Shown here in pieces: positions 8,266-16,153 of a stretch of DNA of 64,000 nt. Source of the DNA: an uncultured Prevotellaceae bacterium (lineage in GTDB: Bacteria; Bacteroidota; Bacteroidia; Bacteroidales; Muribaculaceae); assembly GCA_900318535.1 (NCBI GenBank), contig ONKU01000003.1, positions 124,001-188,000 of the forward strand, read 5' to 3'. Both the position numbers and the translations under genes were made by a program. The notes beneath the pieces are model-generated. The model was not told where the DNA came from, did no database searches, and saw nothing but the letters and a program-made list of their open reading frames with translations. The number at the start of each line of letters is the position of its first letter. The first letter of the stretch is position 1.

Positions 8266-9905
8266 TGCACGTCCTCCTTTCCTTGCATGTCAACAGCCTT
8301 GTCCAGGCCGCACAGTCCCTCGTAAATGGTTGCGGTGAGTTGCGCCTCGCGCAGGGTGTCGCCCCAGGCGACGGGCCGCATGCCCTTCCAGCGCTCGTCG
8401 AGGAAGGCGGCGAGGTCTTCCTGGGCGCTCTTCACGTCGTGCTGGAACTCGCCCAACAGTGATGCGGCTCGGCAGGAACACAACTTGCCTTGGCAGGTGC
8501 CCATGCCCACGCGTGTGCGTCGGCGCAGGTTCACCAGATTGTGTACGTGCAGCTGGTGCACGGCATATTTGATTTCGCCCACGGTGACGCCTTCGCACTC
8601 GCACACCAGGGCGTTGTCGATGTCATTGTCCTTGTCGATACGGGCAGCGAGCGAGCCGTGACGGCCGATAGCGGCACGCTGGCCGAAGCTGTAACGCTTC
8701 GTCAGGTCGCTCTGGCTGGGTGCCCCTTCTTCCGAGCCGGGCAGCGGCTGGCTGGCGGTGACGCAAGGCGCGGTGTTGCCCAACTTGGCGCATACGGCGT
8801 TGGTGGCGATTTCGGCCATCAGGCGGTAAGTCATCATTTTGCCTCCCGTGATGGTGATCAGGCCGGCCACGCCGTCGCGGGTCTCATGATCCAGGCAGAC
8901 GATGCCGCGGCTGATGCTGCGGCCGCTGGGATCGTCGTCGCTGGCAACCAGCGGTCTAACACCTGCATAGGCGCGGATCACCCTGGTCGTGGCCAGTGAC
9001 GGAGCGAGTTTGATGCCCTCTTTGAGCAGGATATCCACCTCCTCGCGGGTCACGCGCATGTCGTCGACGGTCTCGATGGGGATGCGGTCGCTGGTGGTGC
9101 CGATGACGCAAACCGTATCGTCAGGCACCAGAATATCGGCATTGGCAGGCTTGCGGCAACGGTTGATGACCATCTGGTTCACGCGGTGGCCAAAGATGAG
9201 CAACGCACCGCGGGCGGGGAACATCGAGATGTTGGCGCCTGCCATCTGAATGATGCGCTGACCCCAAATGCCTGCTGCGTTGACCACCACGCGGCCTCGC
9301 ACCTCGACACGGCTGCCGTCGCGCTTGTTGAGCAGCTTCACGCCCTCGACGCGGTTCTGGTTGATCACCAGTCCCTCTACCTCATGGTAGTTGAGCGCCT
9401 CGGCGCCATGCAGACGTGCATCAAGCAGGTTGGCCACGGTCAGACGGAACGGGTCGATTGACGCGTCAGGGATGCGAACGGCCCCTATCAGCTCGGGGTT
9501 GACGGCCGGTTCGATGCGGCGTGCTTCGGCCGGGTCGATGACATCGGCGCGGATGCCGGCACGCTGGCATGCCTCAACAAAGGTCCGCTGGTACTGCAGG
9601 TCATCCTCGGGTAGGGTGATGAATAGTCCGTCGGTCTCCTCGACGCAGTGGCGGGCGATGCGGCGCAGGATCATGTTCTCGCTGATGCACTCGCTCGCAC
9701 TCTCGCTGTCGGTCACGGCATAGCGGGCGCCGCTGTGCATCAGACCGTGGTTGCGGCCTGTCGCTCCGGTGCTGTAGTCATTGCGCTCCACGAGCAGGAC
9801 GCTCAAGCCGCGCAGGGCGCAATCTCTCGCGGTGCCAGCGCCCGTAGCGCCGCCACCGATGATGATCACGTCATATTCTTTTTTGTAAATGTCGGTTGTT
9901 ACCAT
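8262..9905 (-). CDS. glpA: Anaerobic glycerol-3-phosphate dehydrogenase subunit A
   Basis: 547 residues from the ATG at 9905; a GTG two codons upstream is also in frame. It oxidises glycerol-3-phosphate to dihydroxyacetone phosphate. The FAD motif IIIGGGATGAGTARDCALRG lies near the N-terminus, with the GlpA/GlpD family segment TGATGRNHGLMHSGARYA after it. The C-terminus has a BFD-type 2Fe-2S module (CECEGVTVGEIKYAV, then GTCQGKLCSC), which separates anaerobic GlpA from aerobic GlpD. First gene of a six-gene operon with its own promoter and a candidate operator. Confidence 0.94.
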   Translation of the reverse strand: MVTTDIYKKEYDVIIIGGGATGAGTARDCALRGLSVLLVERNDYSTGATGRNHGLMHSGARYAVTDSESASECISENMILRRIARHCVEETDGLFITLPEDDLQYQRTFVEACQRAGIRADVIDPAEARRIEPAVNPELIGAVRIPDASIDPFRLTVANLLDARLHGAEALNYHEVEGLVINQNRVEGVKLLNKRDGSRVEVRGRVVVNAAGIWGQRIIQMAGANISMFPARGALLIFGHRVNQMVINRCRKPANADILVPDDTVCVIGTTSDRIPIETVDDMRVTREEVDILLKEGIKLAPSLATTRVIRAYAGVRPLVASDDDPSGRSISRGIVCLDHETRDGVAGLITITGGKMMTYRLMAEIATNAVCAKLGNTAPCVTASQPLPGSEEGAPSQSDLTKRYSFGQRAAIGRHGSLAARIDKDNDIDNALVCECEGVTVGEIKYAVHQLHVHNLVNLRRRTRVGMGTCQGKLCSCRAASLLGEFQHDVKSAQEDLAAFLDERWKGMRPVAWGDTLREAQLTATIYEGLCGLDKAVDMQGKEDVQ

Positions 9906-9946
9906 AAACACAATTATTCGATGTAGCAGAATAAATCGGGTTTTCT

Positions 9947-9956
9947 AGTTTCGCTG
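9947..9956. promoter_or_regulatory. Candidate operator at the glpA start site
   Basis: AGTTTCGCTG on the plus strand, that is CAGCGAAACT in the direction of glpA, straddles the predicted glpA start site. The same CGAAACT core in the same relative orientation sits just after the divergent regulator promoter (10250-10260). It is a likely binding site for the DeoR-type regulator; inferred from symmetry. Confidence 0.45.
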
Positions 9957-9987
9957 CAAAGTTACGTATCGTTTTTGAATTGACAAA
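9957..9987 (-). promoter_or_regulatory. Promoter of the glp operon
   Basis: On the minus strand TTTG (9984-9987), a 19-bp spacer and TAACTTTG (9957-9964) match the Bacteroidetes -33/-7 consensus exactly. Transcription should begin near 9950, about 45 nt before the glpA start. Confidence 0.75.
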
Positions 9988-10093
9988 ATATTTTCATATT
10001 ATTTTTTGATTTCTGCTATTAGAGTTTGTCTTAAATTATTGATATATTGACAAATATAGAGATTTCAACTTGGTAGAACCATAAAAAACAATA

Positions 10094-10181
10094 GTTTCGT
10101 TTGTGTTTTGATGATATTTCGTTTTGTTCTGAAAAAGAAAGCGATTTTGGTGAATTTGCACTTGTTTTTTGTTTCGTTCTG
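10094..10181. promoter_or_regulatory. Three TTTCGTT boxes in the divergent glp intergenic region
   Basis: GTTTCGTTTG (10094-10103), ATTTCGTTTTG (10116-10126) and GTTTCGTTCTG (10171-10181) are near-identical direct repeats. With the boxes at 9947 and 10250 this makes five copies in 310 bp, the only gene-free DNA between glpA and its presumed regulator. Confidence 0.45.
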
Positions 10182-10211
10182 ATGATTTTCGAAAGATTTT
10201 TTGTGATTTTC

Positions 10212-10242
10212 TTTGGCGGTATCTATCTTTTGTTTACTTTTG
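10212..10242 (+). promoter_or_regulatory. Promoter of the DeoR-type regulator
   Basis: TTTG (10212-10215), a 19-bp spacer and TACTTTTG (10235-10242). The predicted start near 10249 coincides with the box AAAACGAAACT (10250-10260), which would allow autoregulation. The leader before the ATG at 10278 is about 29 nt. Confidence 0.7.
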
Positions 10243-10277
10243 CCGCATCAAAACGAAACTTATTAAGCCCAAAAGCC

Positions 10278-11042
10278 ATGACAAAGGAGGAACGTCACGA
10301 GATGATCATGGAGGCGCTGATCAAGCATGGATCGGTGCAAGTGTCTGATTTGGTGTCGATGCTCGACGTCAGTGCGGTGACGGTGCGTAAGGACCTTACC
10401 GACCTGGAAAAGAGCGATAAACTGTACCGCAGTCACGGCAAGGCCGTGCTGGTCAATCCTTATATCAACAATCGCTCGGTGAACGAGAAAGAGCGCCTGT
10501 CCACCGACGAGAAACACGCTATCGGACGCGAGGCGGCACGTCTCATCACGCGTGACGACAGCATTGCCATTGCCTCAGGCACAACGGTTCATGCCCTGGC
10601 CCGCAACATCCAGCCGATTCACAAGTTGACGGTGGTTTCGGCATCGCTGGCGGTGAGCAACATCCTGTCGCAGCATGAGAACATCGACATCATCCAGCTG
10701 GGTGGCATGTTGCGACACAGCAGCCTGTCGGTAGTGGGCGAGTATGCTGCCGACATCCTGTCGCAGTGCTCTTTCAGTAAACTTTATTTGGGGGTGGACG
10801 GTATCGACTTTGAGTTCGGCATCACGACAACGGACATGCGTGAGGCGACATTGAACCAGAAAATGATTGCTGCTGCCCAAAAGACTATCGTCCTAGCCGA
10901 CAGCAGCAAGTTCGGCAGGCGTGGCTTTGCCAAAATTGCTGACATCGATGCGGTGGATATCATCATCACCGACGCCGGCATTTCGCCCAAGGTTGTTAAG
11001 AGGATTGAAGACCTGGGCATCGAACTCATCGTCGCCCAATAA
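10278..11042 (+). CDS. glpR: DeoR-family transcriptional regulator, likely GlpR
   Basis: 254 residues from the ATG at 10278. The frame stays open to 10101, but that extension would read through the promoter and operator boxes and is rejected. The N-terminal DeoR winged helix (EERHEMIMEALIKHGSVQVS, then LDVSAVTVRKDLTDLEKSD) is followed by the sugar-phosphate sensor domain with ASGTTVHALARNI, LGGMLRHSSLSVVG and LADSSKFGRRGF, all family landmarks. Its divergent position suggests it represses the glp operon and responds to glycerol-3-phosphate. That effector is inferred from GlpR of other bacteria. Confidence 0.85.
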   Translation: MTKEERHEMIMEALIKHGSVQVSDLVSMLDVSAVTVRKDLTDLEKSDKLYRSHGKAVLVNPYINNRSVNEKERLSTDEKHAIGREAARLITRDDSIAIASGTTVHALARNIQPIHKLTVVSASLAVSNILSQHENIDIIQLGGMLRHSSLSVVGEYAADILSQCSFSKLYLGVDGIDFEFGITTTDMREATLNQKMIAAAQKTIVLADSSKFGRRGFAKIADIDAVDIIITDAGISPKVVKRIEDLGIELIVAQ

Positions 11043-11082
11043 ACCGTAGTAAGGATTCTAGAGACTTAGATGGTCTAGGGAC

Positions 11083-12087
11083 CTATTGATTAACCCTTTT
11101 GGCAAACGGGGCATTGCTCCACACGACAAGGCTGCCGCTCACGGTGTCGGCACTGATGGTCATCACTCCCAGGTCGTTACGCTTGCCCATCATGTTTTTC
11201 ACGTTTTCTTCTCCCATCACCATGCAGGCCGTTGCCCAGGCGTCGGCCGTCATGCAGTCGTTGGCAATGACAGTCACGCTCAGCAATGTGCCCGTGCGGC
11301 TGTCGCCCGTGTGCGGGTCGATGATGTGTGATAGCTTGTTCCCTTCCTCGATGCGCCACTTGCGGTAGTTGCCGCTGGTGGCCACGGCACCGCTGTCCAG
11401 CGTGAGCACCAGTGCACTCTCGTGGCTGTCGGCCTCATCGTCACTTGGCATGTCCACCGACACGTGCCATGGCTTGCCATGGTTGTTCACGCCGCTGGCC
11501 ATGACCTCGCCACCAATCTCGACGAGCCAGTTTTCCGCTCCGTTGCGAGCGAGCATCCGTCCTATCTCGTCACAGGCCATGCCCTTGGCAATGGAGCTGA
11601 AGTCAAGCATTACGCGCGGGTCAGATTTCAACAGGGTGTCGCCATGCAAAGTCACTTTGTCCATCCCGACGAACTGCAGCAGGCTGTCGAGCTGGGCACG
11701 GGAGGGCAGGGTACCGCTCTTGTAACCGAATCCCCAGGCATTGACCAGTGGCATCACCGTCGGGTCGAAAGCGCCGCCGCTTTCGCGCCAAATCTCGCGC
11801 GAGGCGGTCAACAGGCGTTGCAGATGCCCGTCGGTGCGGGTAGTCTTGTTCTCGTTGATGGCACTGATGAGTGAGGCTTTGTTGTAGGGCGACACGCTCA
11901 TGTCCAGGTTGCCCAGAATGAGCTGGATGCTGTCGCCCAGGTCATTACGGGCCTCATAGGTGATGTGGTACTCGGTGGTCCACACCACGCCCTCGTGGGT
12001 GAAAAAACGCTTTCGGTCACGCGAGCAAAACATCGCCACGATGGCGACGATGAGCGCGATCAATATGGCGGCATATCGTCTGTTCAT
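11083..12087 (-). CDS. apbE: FAD:protein FMN transferase
   Basis: 334 residues. One N-terminal membrane/signal segment (AAILIALIVAIVAMFCSRD) puts the enzyme in the periplasm, possibly as a lipoprotein. The ApbE core includes DPTVMPLVNAWGFG, LDFSSIAKGMACDEIG and VEIGGEVMASG, with the later TADAWATACMVMG carrying the metal-binding T/D. It attaches FMN covalently to Thr of target flavoproteins such as Nqr or Rnf subunits. It follows two outer-membrane barrel genes closely and is convergent with the regulator at 10278-11042. No Nqr/Rnf genes are in the window. Confidence 0.9.
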   Translation of the reverse strand: MNRRYAAILIALIVAIVAMFCSRDRKRFFTHEGVVWTTEYHITYEARNDLGDSIQLILGNLDMSVSPYNKASLISAINENKTTRTDGHLQRLLTASREIWRESGGAFDPTVMPLVNAWGFGYKSGTLPSRAQLDSLLQFVGMDKVTLHGDTLLKSDPRVMLDFSSIAKGMACDEIGRMLARNGAENWLVEIGGEVMASGVNNHGKPWHVSVDMPSDDEADSHESALVLTLDSGAVATSGNYRKWRIEEGNKLSHIIDPHTGDSRTGTLLSVTVIANDCMTADAWATACMVMGEENVKNMMGKRNDLGVMTISADTVSGSLVVWSNAPFAKRVNQ

Positions 12088-12123
12088 GACCTTATGTCGT
12101 CGATTTGACGTGTTTTTTTGAAA

Positions 12124-12747
12124 TCATTTCAGGAACCAGGTAACGTTAAAGTACCAGGTGCGGTTCTTGGCCACGTTCTCGTCAAGCATCTTGGTGTGGA
12201 ACGACTGTCCGATGGAGAAGTTGTAGCCGCCGCGCAGCTGCACACGTTCCATCAGCTCACAGCCCAATCCCATGTCCAGATACACACTCACGGGCGAGTA
12301 CTTATTGATATCGCCGTGATTGCCGTGCATCAGGAAAGAGAACTGCGGTCCCACAAAGACCATCGGCATGATGGTGCTCTCAGCACCGCCCAGGCGGTTG
12401 TACTTGAACTTGAGGTGCAGGGGCACGTCCAGGTAATGCATCGACACCATTTCGTCGCCGAAACCCTGAGATTCCCAAATGGTGCGTTCGCCATAGTTGA
12501 CCTTGCCCTGCTTGAGGGTGTAGAGCAGTGAGCCCTCGACGCCAAAGCCGATGCCGCTGAAGTTCATTTCGCCGGTCACACCCAGCTGCGGCCCCAAGGC
12601 ACGCTTGCTGGGCACGATGTCGTGCTGCTTGAAGTGAACCTCGTTGATGGTAGCGCCGGCGGTGATGCCCCAGCGCGATGTGGTTTGTCCTAAGGCGGCT
12701 GCAGTGGCAATGAGTAGGGTAGTGATGAATAAGATGATTTTCTTCAT
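12124..12747 (-). CDS. Outer-membrane beta-barrel protein (PorT-like)
   Basis: 207 residues. The signal peptide (KKIILFITTLLIATAAALGQ) is followed by RWGITAGATINEVHFK, a G-rich first strand, and alternating strands with VFVGPQFSFLMHG. This is the small porT/OmpX-like barrel class common in Bacteroidetes. It is a paralogue of the next gene upstream (12794-13387): both share an RLGLRGG/WGITAGA start, DVPLHLKFKYNR/DIPLMARYRL and a GPQFSF/GPSFSV motif. Stop codon lies 36 nt before the apbE start. Function unknown. Confidence 0.75.
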   Translation of the reverse strand: MKKIILFITTLLIATAAALGQTTSRWGITAGATINEVHFKQHDIVPSKRALGPQLGVTGEMNFSGIGFGVEGSLLYTLKQGKVNYGERTIWESQGFGDEMVSMHYLDVPLHLKFKYNRLGGAESTIMPMVFVGPQFSFLMHGNHGDINKYSPVSVYLDMGLGCELMERVQLRGGYNFSIGQSFHTKMLDENVAKNRTWYFNVTWFLK

Positions 12748-12793
12748 ATATTTCTTTCTTTATTTAGATTCCGTTGAGGCTGCTGTATCGATC

Positions 12794-13387
12794 CTAGAAG
12801 AGCCAGGCGGCAGTGACAGTCCAGTAATGGTCTCTGCCTTTTACCTTTTCGCCCGTATATTCGCGGTCAATATAGCTCATGGCCTTGGAGATGCCGATGC
12901 CGTAAGAAGCTGTCAGGCGCAGGTGGTTCAGCAGATCGGCTCCCAGTCCAGCGTCCCACGAAAGGTAGGTCTTGCGGCTCTTCATATTGTCGGTTGCATT
13001 CTCTTTAAACAGGACGGAGAACGACGGCCCGGTGAAAGCGATGGGGGCGAAGTAACGCTCCACGCCAGGCAATGGCAGGCGGTAACGCGCCATCAGGGGG
13101 ATGTCGATGTAGTGGCGCTTGAACATGACGTTTCCGTCGGTGAGGCGGTTCTCGCGATGGGTGTACATCACACTGGCTTCGATGCCCAGGCCGGTCACGG
13201 GAATGGCTAGGTCAAGCACCAGTCCGCCGCAATAGCCCACGCGGTTGTCGCTGTCAATGATTTCACGGTCAAAGCGCAATTCGCCCAGCGTCATGCCGCC
13301 GCGTAAACCCAACCGCACTTGTGCCGTCGCGGTCGATGCCATCACCAGGGTAAGGATGACGATAAGGATTGTCCTGTTCATCTTCAT
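12794..13387 (-). CDS. Outer-membrane beta-barrel protein (PorT-like)
   Basis: 197 residues with a signal peptide (TILIVILTLVMASTATAQ) and a small barrel. It opens with RLGLRGGMTLGELRF and continues with GGLVLDLAIPVTGLGIEASV, typical of porT-family proteins. Two starts are possible, 13387 and 13381. It is the first of three minus-strand genes (two barrels and apbE) that probably share a transcript. The tandem arrangement suggests a local gene duplication. Confidence 0.75.
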   Translation of the reverse strand: MKMNRTILIVILTLVMASTATAQVRLGLRGGMTLGELRFDREIIDSDNRVGYCGGLVLDLAIPVTGLGIEASVMYTHRENRLTDGNVMFKRHYIDIPLMARYRLPLPGVERYFAPIAFTGPSFSVLFKENATDNMKSRKTYLSWDAGLGADLLNHLRLTASYGIGISKAMSYIDREYTGEKVKGRDHYWTVTAAWLF

Positions 13388-13504
13388 TGTCCATTTATTT
13401 TATTTCAAACCCCAAAACTACACATAATTTTTCAATCTGCAGTCCGCTTTAACCCTTTTTCATATTTTTAGCCGCCCGATGCCCTTGTTTGGGCTAGGGA
13501 GAGA

Positions 13505-13538
13505 AAAAGAAAAATCCCACACCATAACGGTGCGGGAC
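13505..13538 (-). terminator. Terminator after tRNA-Val
   Basis: On the minus strand TCCCGCACC, a 4-nt loop, TGGTGTGGGA and TTTTTC. It is located 11 nt after the tRNA 3' end. Confidence 0.8.
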
Positions 13539-13548
13539 CTTCATCGGG

Positions 13549-13623
13549 TGGGCAGTGAGGGATTCGAACCCCCGACCCTCTGCTTGTAAGGCAGATGCTC
13601 TGAACCAACTGCGCTAACTGCCC
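13549..13623 (-). tRNA. tRNA-Val (anticodon TAC)
   Basis: 75 nt, complete cloverleaf on the minus strand. The acceptor stem is GGGCAGT/ACTGCCC with discriminator A, the anticodon loop is CTTACAA within TCTGC/GCAGA, and the T arm carries GGTTCGAATCC. CCA is not encoded. Confidence 0.95.
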
Positions 13624-13644
13624 GTGTTGCTGTCAAAAGCGATG

Positions 13645-13675
13645 CAAAGGTACTGCTATTTTTGAAACCACCAAA
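13645..13675 (-). promoter_or_regulatory. Promoter of tRNA-Val
   Basis: On the minus strand TTTG (13672-13675), a 19-bp spacer and TACCTTTG (13645-13652), ending 22 nt before the mature 5' end. Confidence 0.75.
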
Positions 13676-13686
13676 AAAAATCGCAC

Positions 13687-13722
13687 TTTTTTTTCAAAAA
13701 AAGACGTTTTTTTTCAAAAAAG
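13687..13722. repeat. Tandem T8-C-A6/7 motif
   Basis: TTTTTTTTCAAAAAAA at 13687 and TTTTTTTTCAAAAAA at 13707 are two copies 20 bp apart, upstream of the tRNA-Val promoter. The phased A/T tracts could bend DNA or act as an upstream promoter element. Confidence 0.5.
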
Positions 13723-13829
13723 GCCATTTTTCAGCCCTCTCAAGGGGCTTTTTCGCGAAAAAACGACTAACTTAGCGGTCTTGAATTACGAGAATCTCTA
13801 GTCAACTATTAAACAACAATTCAATAACG

Positions 13830-14378
13830 ATGAAGACAAGTTATGTTTTTTTGGCCGATGGCTTTGAGGAAGTCGAGGCCCTGACGTGTATTGACGTGAT
13901 GCGTCGCGCGGCAATGCCCGTTGTGACGGTGTCCATTCACCCCGATTTGGCTGTTACCGGAGCCCATGGCGTGACAGTGATGGCCGATAGCCTGTTCGAT
14001 GACAACGATTACAGCGATGCCGAGTGGCTCGTGTTGCCCGGTGGCATACCCGGAGCTCCCAATCTGGCAGCTCACGAGGCATTGTGCGATCTGCTCACCG
14101 CTCAGGACGAGCGAGGTGGCAAGATAGGCGCCATTTGCGCTTCGCCGGCAGTGGTGCTGGCTCCGTTGGGCATCCTTCAGGACCGTAATGCCGTGTGCTA
14201 TCCCAGTATGGAGCAGGGCATCGAGGGTGTGAACTGGACGACCGGTGCGGTGGCCGTCGATGGCAACGTCGTGACCGGTAACGGTCCCGCTGCCGCAGCG
14301 CCGTTTGCGCTGGAAATGGTCGCTCAAAGCTTAGGCCGCGGCGCTGCCGATCAGGTCGCCGCCGGCATGCTCTTATAA
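13830..14378 (+). CDS. yajL: DJ-1/YajL family protein
   Basis: 182 residues, the family's usual length. The opening YVFLADGFEEVEALTCIDVMRRA holds the conserved Glu that hydrogen-bonds the nucleophile. The nucleophilic Cys sits in GAICASPAVVL. LVLPGGIPGAPNL is the conserved glycine-rich strand. DJ-1/YajL proteins act in oxidative-stress protection and have been assigned chaperone or deglycase roles, which are disputed. It stands alone between the tRNA and the dockerin-tailed genes. Confidence 0.88.
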   Translation: MKTSYVFLADGFEEVEALTCIDVMRRAAMPVVTVSIHPDLAVTGAHGVTVMADSLFDDNDYSDAEWLVLPGGIPGAPNLAAHEALCDLLTAQDERGGKIGAICASPAVVLAPLGILQDRNAVCYPSMEQGIEGVNWTTGAVAVDGNVVTGNGPAAAAPFALEMVAQSLGRGAADQVAAGMLL

Positions 14379-14426
14379 TATAATGTGGAAAGATGCTATC
14401 GCAAAGACAATTTTTGAGGTAAATAG

Positions 14427-14457
14427 TTGTAGAATCAAAAAAAAGTGTTTACATTTG
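14427..14457 (+). promoter_or_regulatory. Promoter with long leader
   Basis: TTG (14427-14429), a 20-bp spacer and TACATTTG (14450-14457), leaving a leader of about 110 nt before the ATG at 14577. The leader is A/T-rich and I see no clear riboswitch fold in it. Confidence 0.6.
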
Positions 14458-14576
14458 CCACATCTTTTGAAAAAAGGCCCACATTGTCCCCGAAATCAAT
14501 GGATAATAATCATTTCATTAACACAAATCTTTTTATTAACATATTAATTATTAACTAATTCTAGATCTACTGATTT

Positions 14577-15986
14577 ATGAAAAAATTTTTAGCACTTCTG
14601 TTTGTGTGCGCTGGCCTGACCGCCATGGCTGCACCTCACGTTAACAAGGCTGAGCTCACCCAGGCCAACAAGGGCCAGATGGTGATGAAGGCCAACAACC
14701 TGACCAACAATCTGACCGCTGGCGTAACCAAGAACTTCATGGAGGCCGCCAAGAAGAACGTCCAGATGAACCATGCCACCAACCTGGTGAACAAGCGTGC
14801 TCCCCGTCGCTTGAGCAATGAGGAAATCATTAACATTCCTTATGTATGCTTCCTGTATGCCTATGACGTGCTGGGTGATGAGCCTGTAGAGGCTGATCCC
14901 TATTTCGCTGGTGGCGGAGCTCACTGGTATCCCGATACCAGCCAAGGTCTGTACTTCGCTGGCCTTTACTGGGACCAAGATGGCAGCACCTACTATCTGC
15001 CTCTTGACATCGACTACGCCACGGGTGAGGTAGCTCTGAAATGGGGCATTCTGCTTGACGACGATACCGTAAGCACCCAACCTGGTGGCCGCAACCGCAC
15101 TGACACCATTACCTACTCCATGTTGGTTTCTCAGGCATACTGGGAGAACCAGGAGCAGACCAATTGCAAGGGTACCCTTTATGAGGACGGCTCGATCATC
15201 TTTGACGACAACTACGTTTACTACTTTGAGCAGCTGGTACAGACGTATCGAAACAACCAGCTGAGAACATCCGACACCACCGTTATTGCTACCATGTTTG
15301 TAGGTACCGAGATTCTCGCTGCCAATGGCGTTATGACCTACAACAATGAGCAGGACGGCAAAGCAGAAGATTCCCCCGTTTACATGTTCCAGGAAGGTGA
15401 CGTACTGACTGTCGGTAACATGTGGAACTATGGCGTTCCCACCTGCAAGATGACCCTGGTTGAGGGCGGCAAGGCGCTGTATGAGTGCGCAGAGTTCAAT
15501 CCTGAGGACTCGATTACCTATCTGTCGAACCCCATCTGGGACGTTAACGACAGTTGGATTGCTGGTGGTCTTGGCATGTTCTATCCCGTAGGCTCCTATG
15601 AGCTGGATGAAGAAGGCTACATCATTGACTACACTTGGGGCTTCGAGGCTGACGCAACTCCCGATGAGATCACTTGGCCTTACACCATGCCTAGCAACGG
15701 CTACCACTTCCTCTATGGCTATGAGAACAACGTCCTGAAGTACACCAACGGTAACAAGTTTGAGCTCCCCGGTGGAGGCTTCACCCGCGGTGACGTGGAC
15801 AACGACGGTAATGTTGCTATCGCTGACGTGACCGCACTGATTGATGCTCTGCTGAGTGGTAACTTTGATGACGGTGACGAATTCAGCAGCGATGCCGCTG
15901 ACTGCGATCTGGATGGTGAGATTGCCATCGCTGACGTGACCACCCTGATTGACTACCTGCTGAGTGGCAACTGGCCCGCTGAGTAA
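14577..15986 (+). CDS. Secreted protein with dockerin-like C-terminus
   Basis: 469 residues with a signal peptide (KKFLALLFVCAGLTAMAAP). The middle is a beta-rich, aromatic region with no domain I can name (repeated W/Y/G patterns such as GGGAHWYPDTSQGLYFAGLY). The last 65 residues are two EF-hand-like dockerin type I repeats: GDVDNDGNVAIADVTALIDALL and CDLDGEIAIADVTTLIDYLL. These bind Ca2+ and in clostridia dock onto cohesins, but no cohesin is seen here. The neighbouring 16154-17332 protein has the same plan and a shared region before the tail (LLWDLTVPS../ITWPYTMPSNGYHF). The gene is monocistronic with its own promoter and terminator. Confidence 0.8.
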   Translation: MKKFLALLFVCAGLTAMAAPHVNKAELTQANKGQMVMKANNLTNNLTAGVTKNFMEAAKKNVQMNHATNLVNKRAPRRLSNEEIINIPYVCFLYAYDVLGDEPVEADPYFAGGGAHWYPDTSQGLYFAGLYWDQDGSTYYLPLDIDYATGEVALKWGILLDDDTVSTQPGGRNRTDTITYSMLVSQAYWENQEQTNCKGTLYEDGSIIFDDNYVYYFEQLVQTYRNNQLRTSDTTVIATMFVGTEILAANGVMTYNNEQDGKAEDSPVYMFQEGDVLTVGNMWNYGVPTCKMTLVEGGKALYECAEFNPEDSITYLSNPIWDVNDSWIAGGLGMFYPVGSYELDEEGYIIDYTWGFEADATPDEITWPYTMPSNGYHFLYGYENNVLKYTNGNKFELPGGGFTRGDVDNDGNVAIADVTALIDALLSGNFDDGDEFSSDAADCDLDGEIAIADVTTLIDYLLSGNWPAE

Positions 15987-16014
15987 TCATCCAGAGTGAC
16001 AAACATTAAAAAAA

Positions 16015-16047
16015 GACAGGACCTTCACAAGGGTCCTGTCCTTTTTT
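16015..16047 (+). terminator. Rho-independent terminator
   Basis: GACAGGACC, an 8-nt loop, GGTCCTGTC and CTTTTTT, 29 nt after the stop at 15986. Confidence 0.92.
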
Positions 16048-16153
16048 ATATTAAGGAGACGTAAAAGTGAAAAAAGAGGTTAAAATGGGCTGAGTATCGA
16101 AAATAAAACAGTAATTTTGTAGTTTGAAAAAACATCAATAACTATATGTCAAA

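Noticed and set aside
10101-10277. N-terminal extension of the DeoR regulator by 59 codons
   Set aside because: It would read through the promoter and operator boxes. The homologous protein starts at the ATG at 10278.
14458-14576. Riboswitch in the long leader of the dockerin gene
   Set aside because: The leader is A/T-rich and I find no conserved aptamer core or strong stem.
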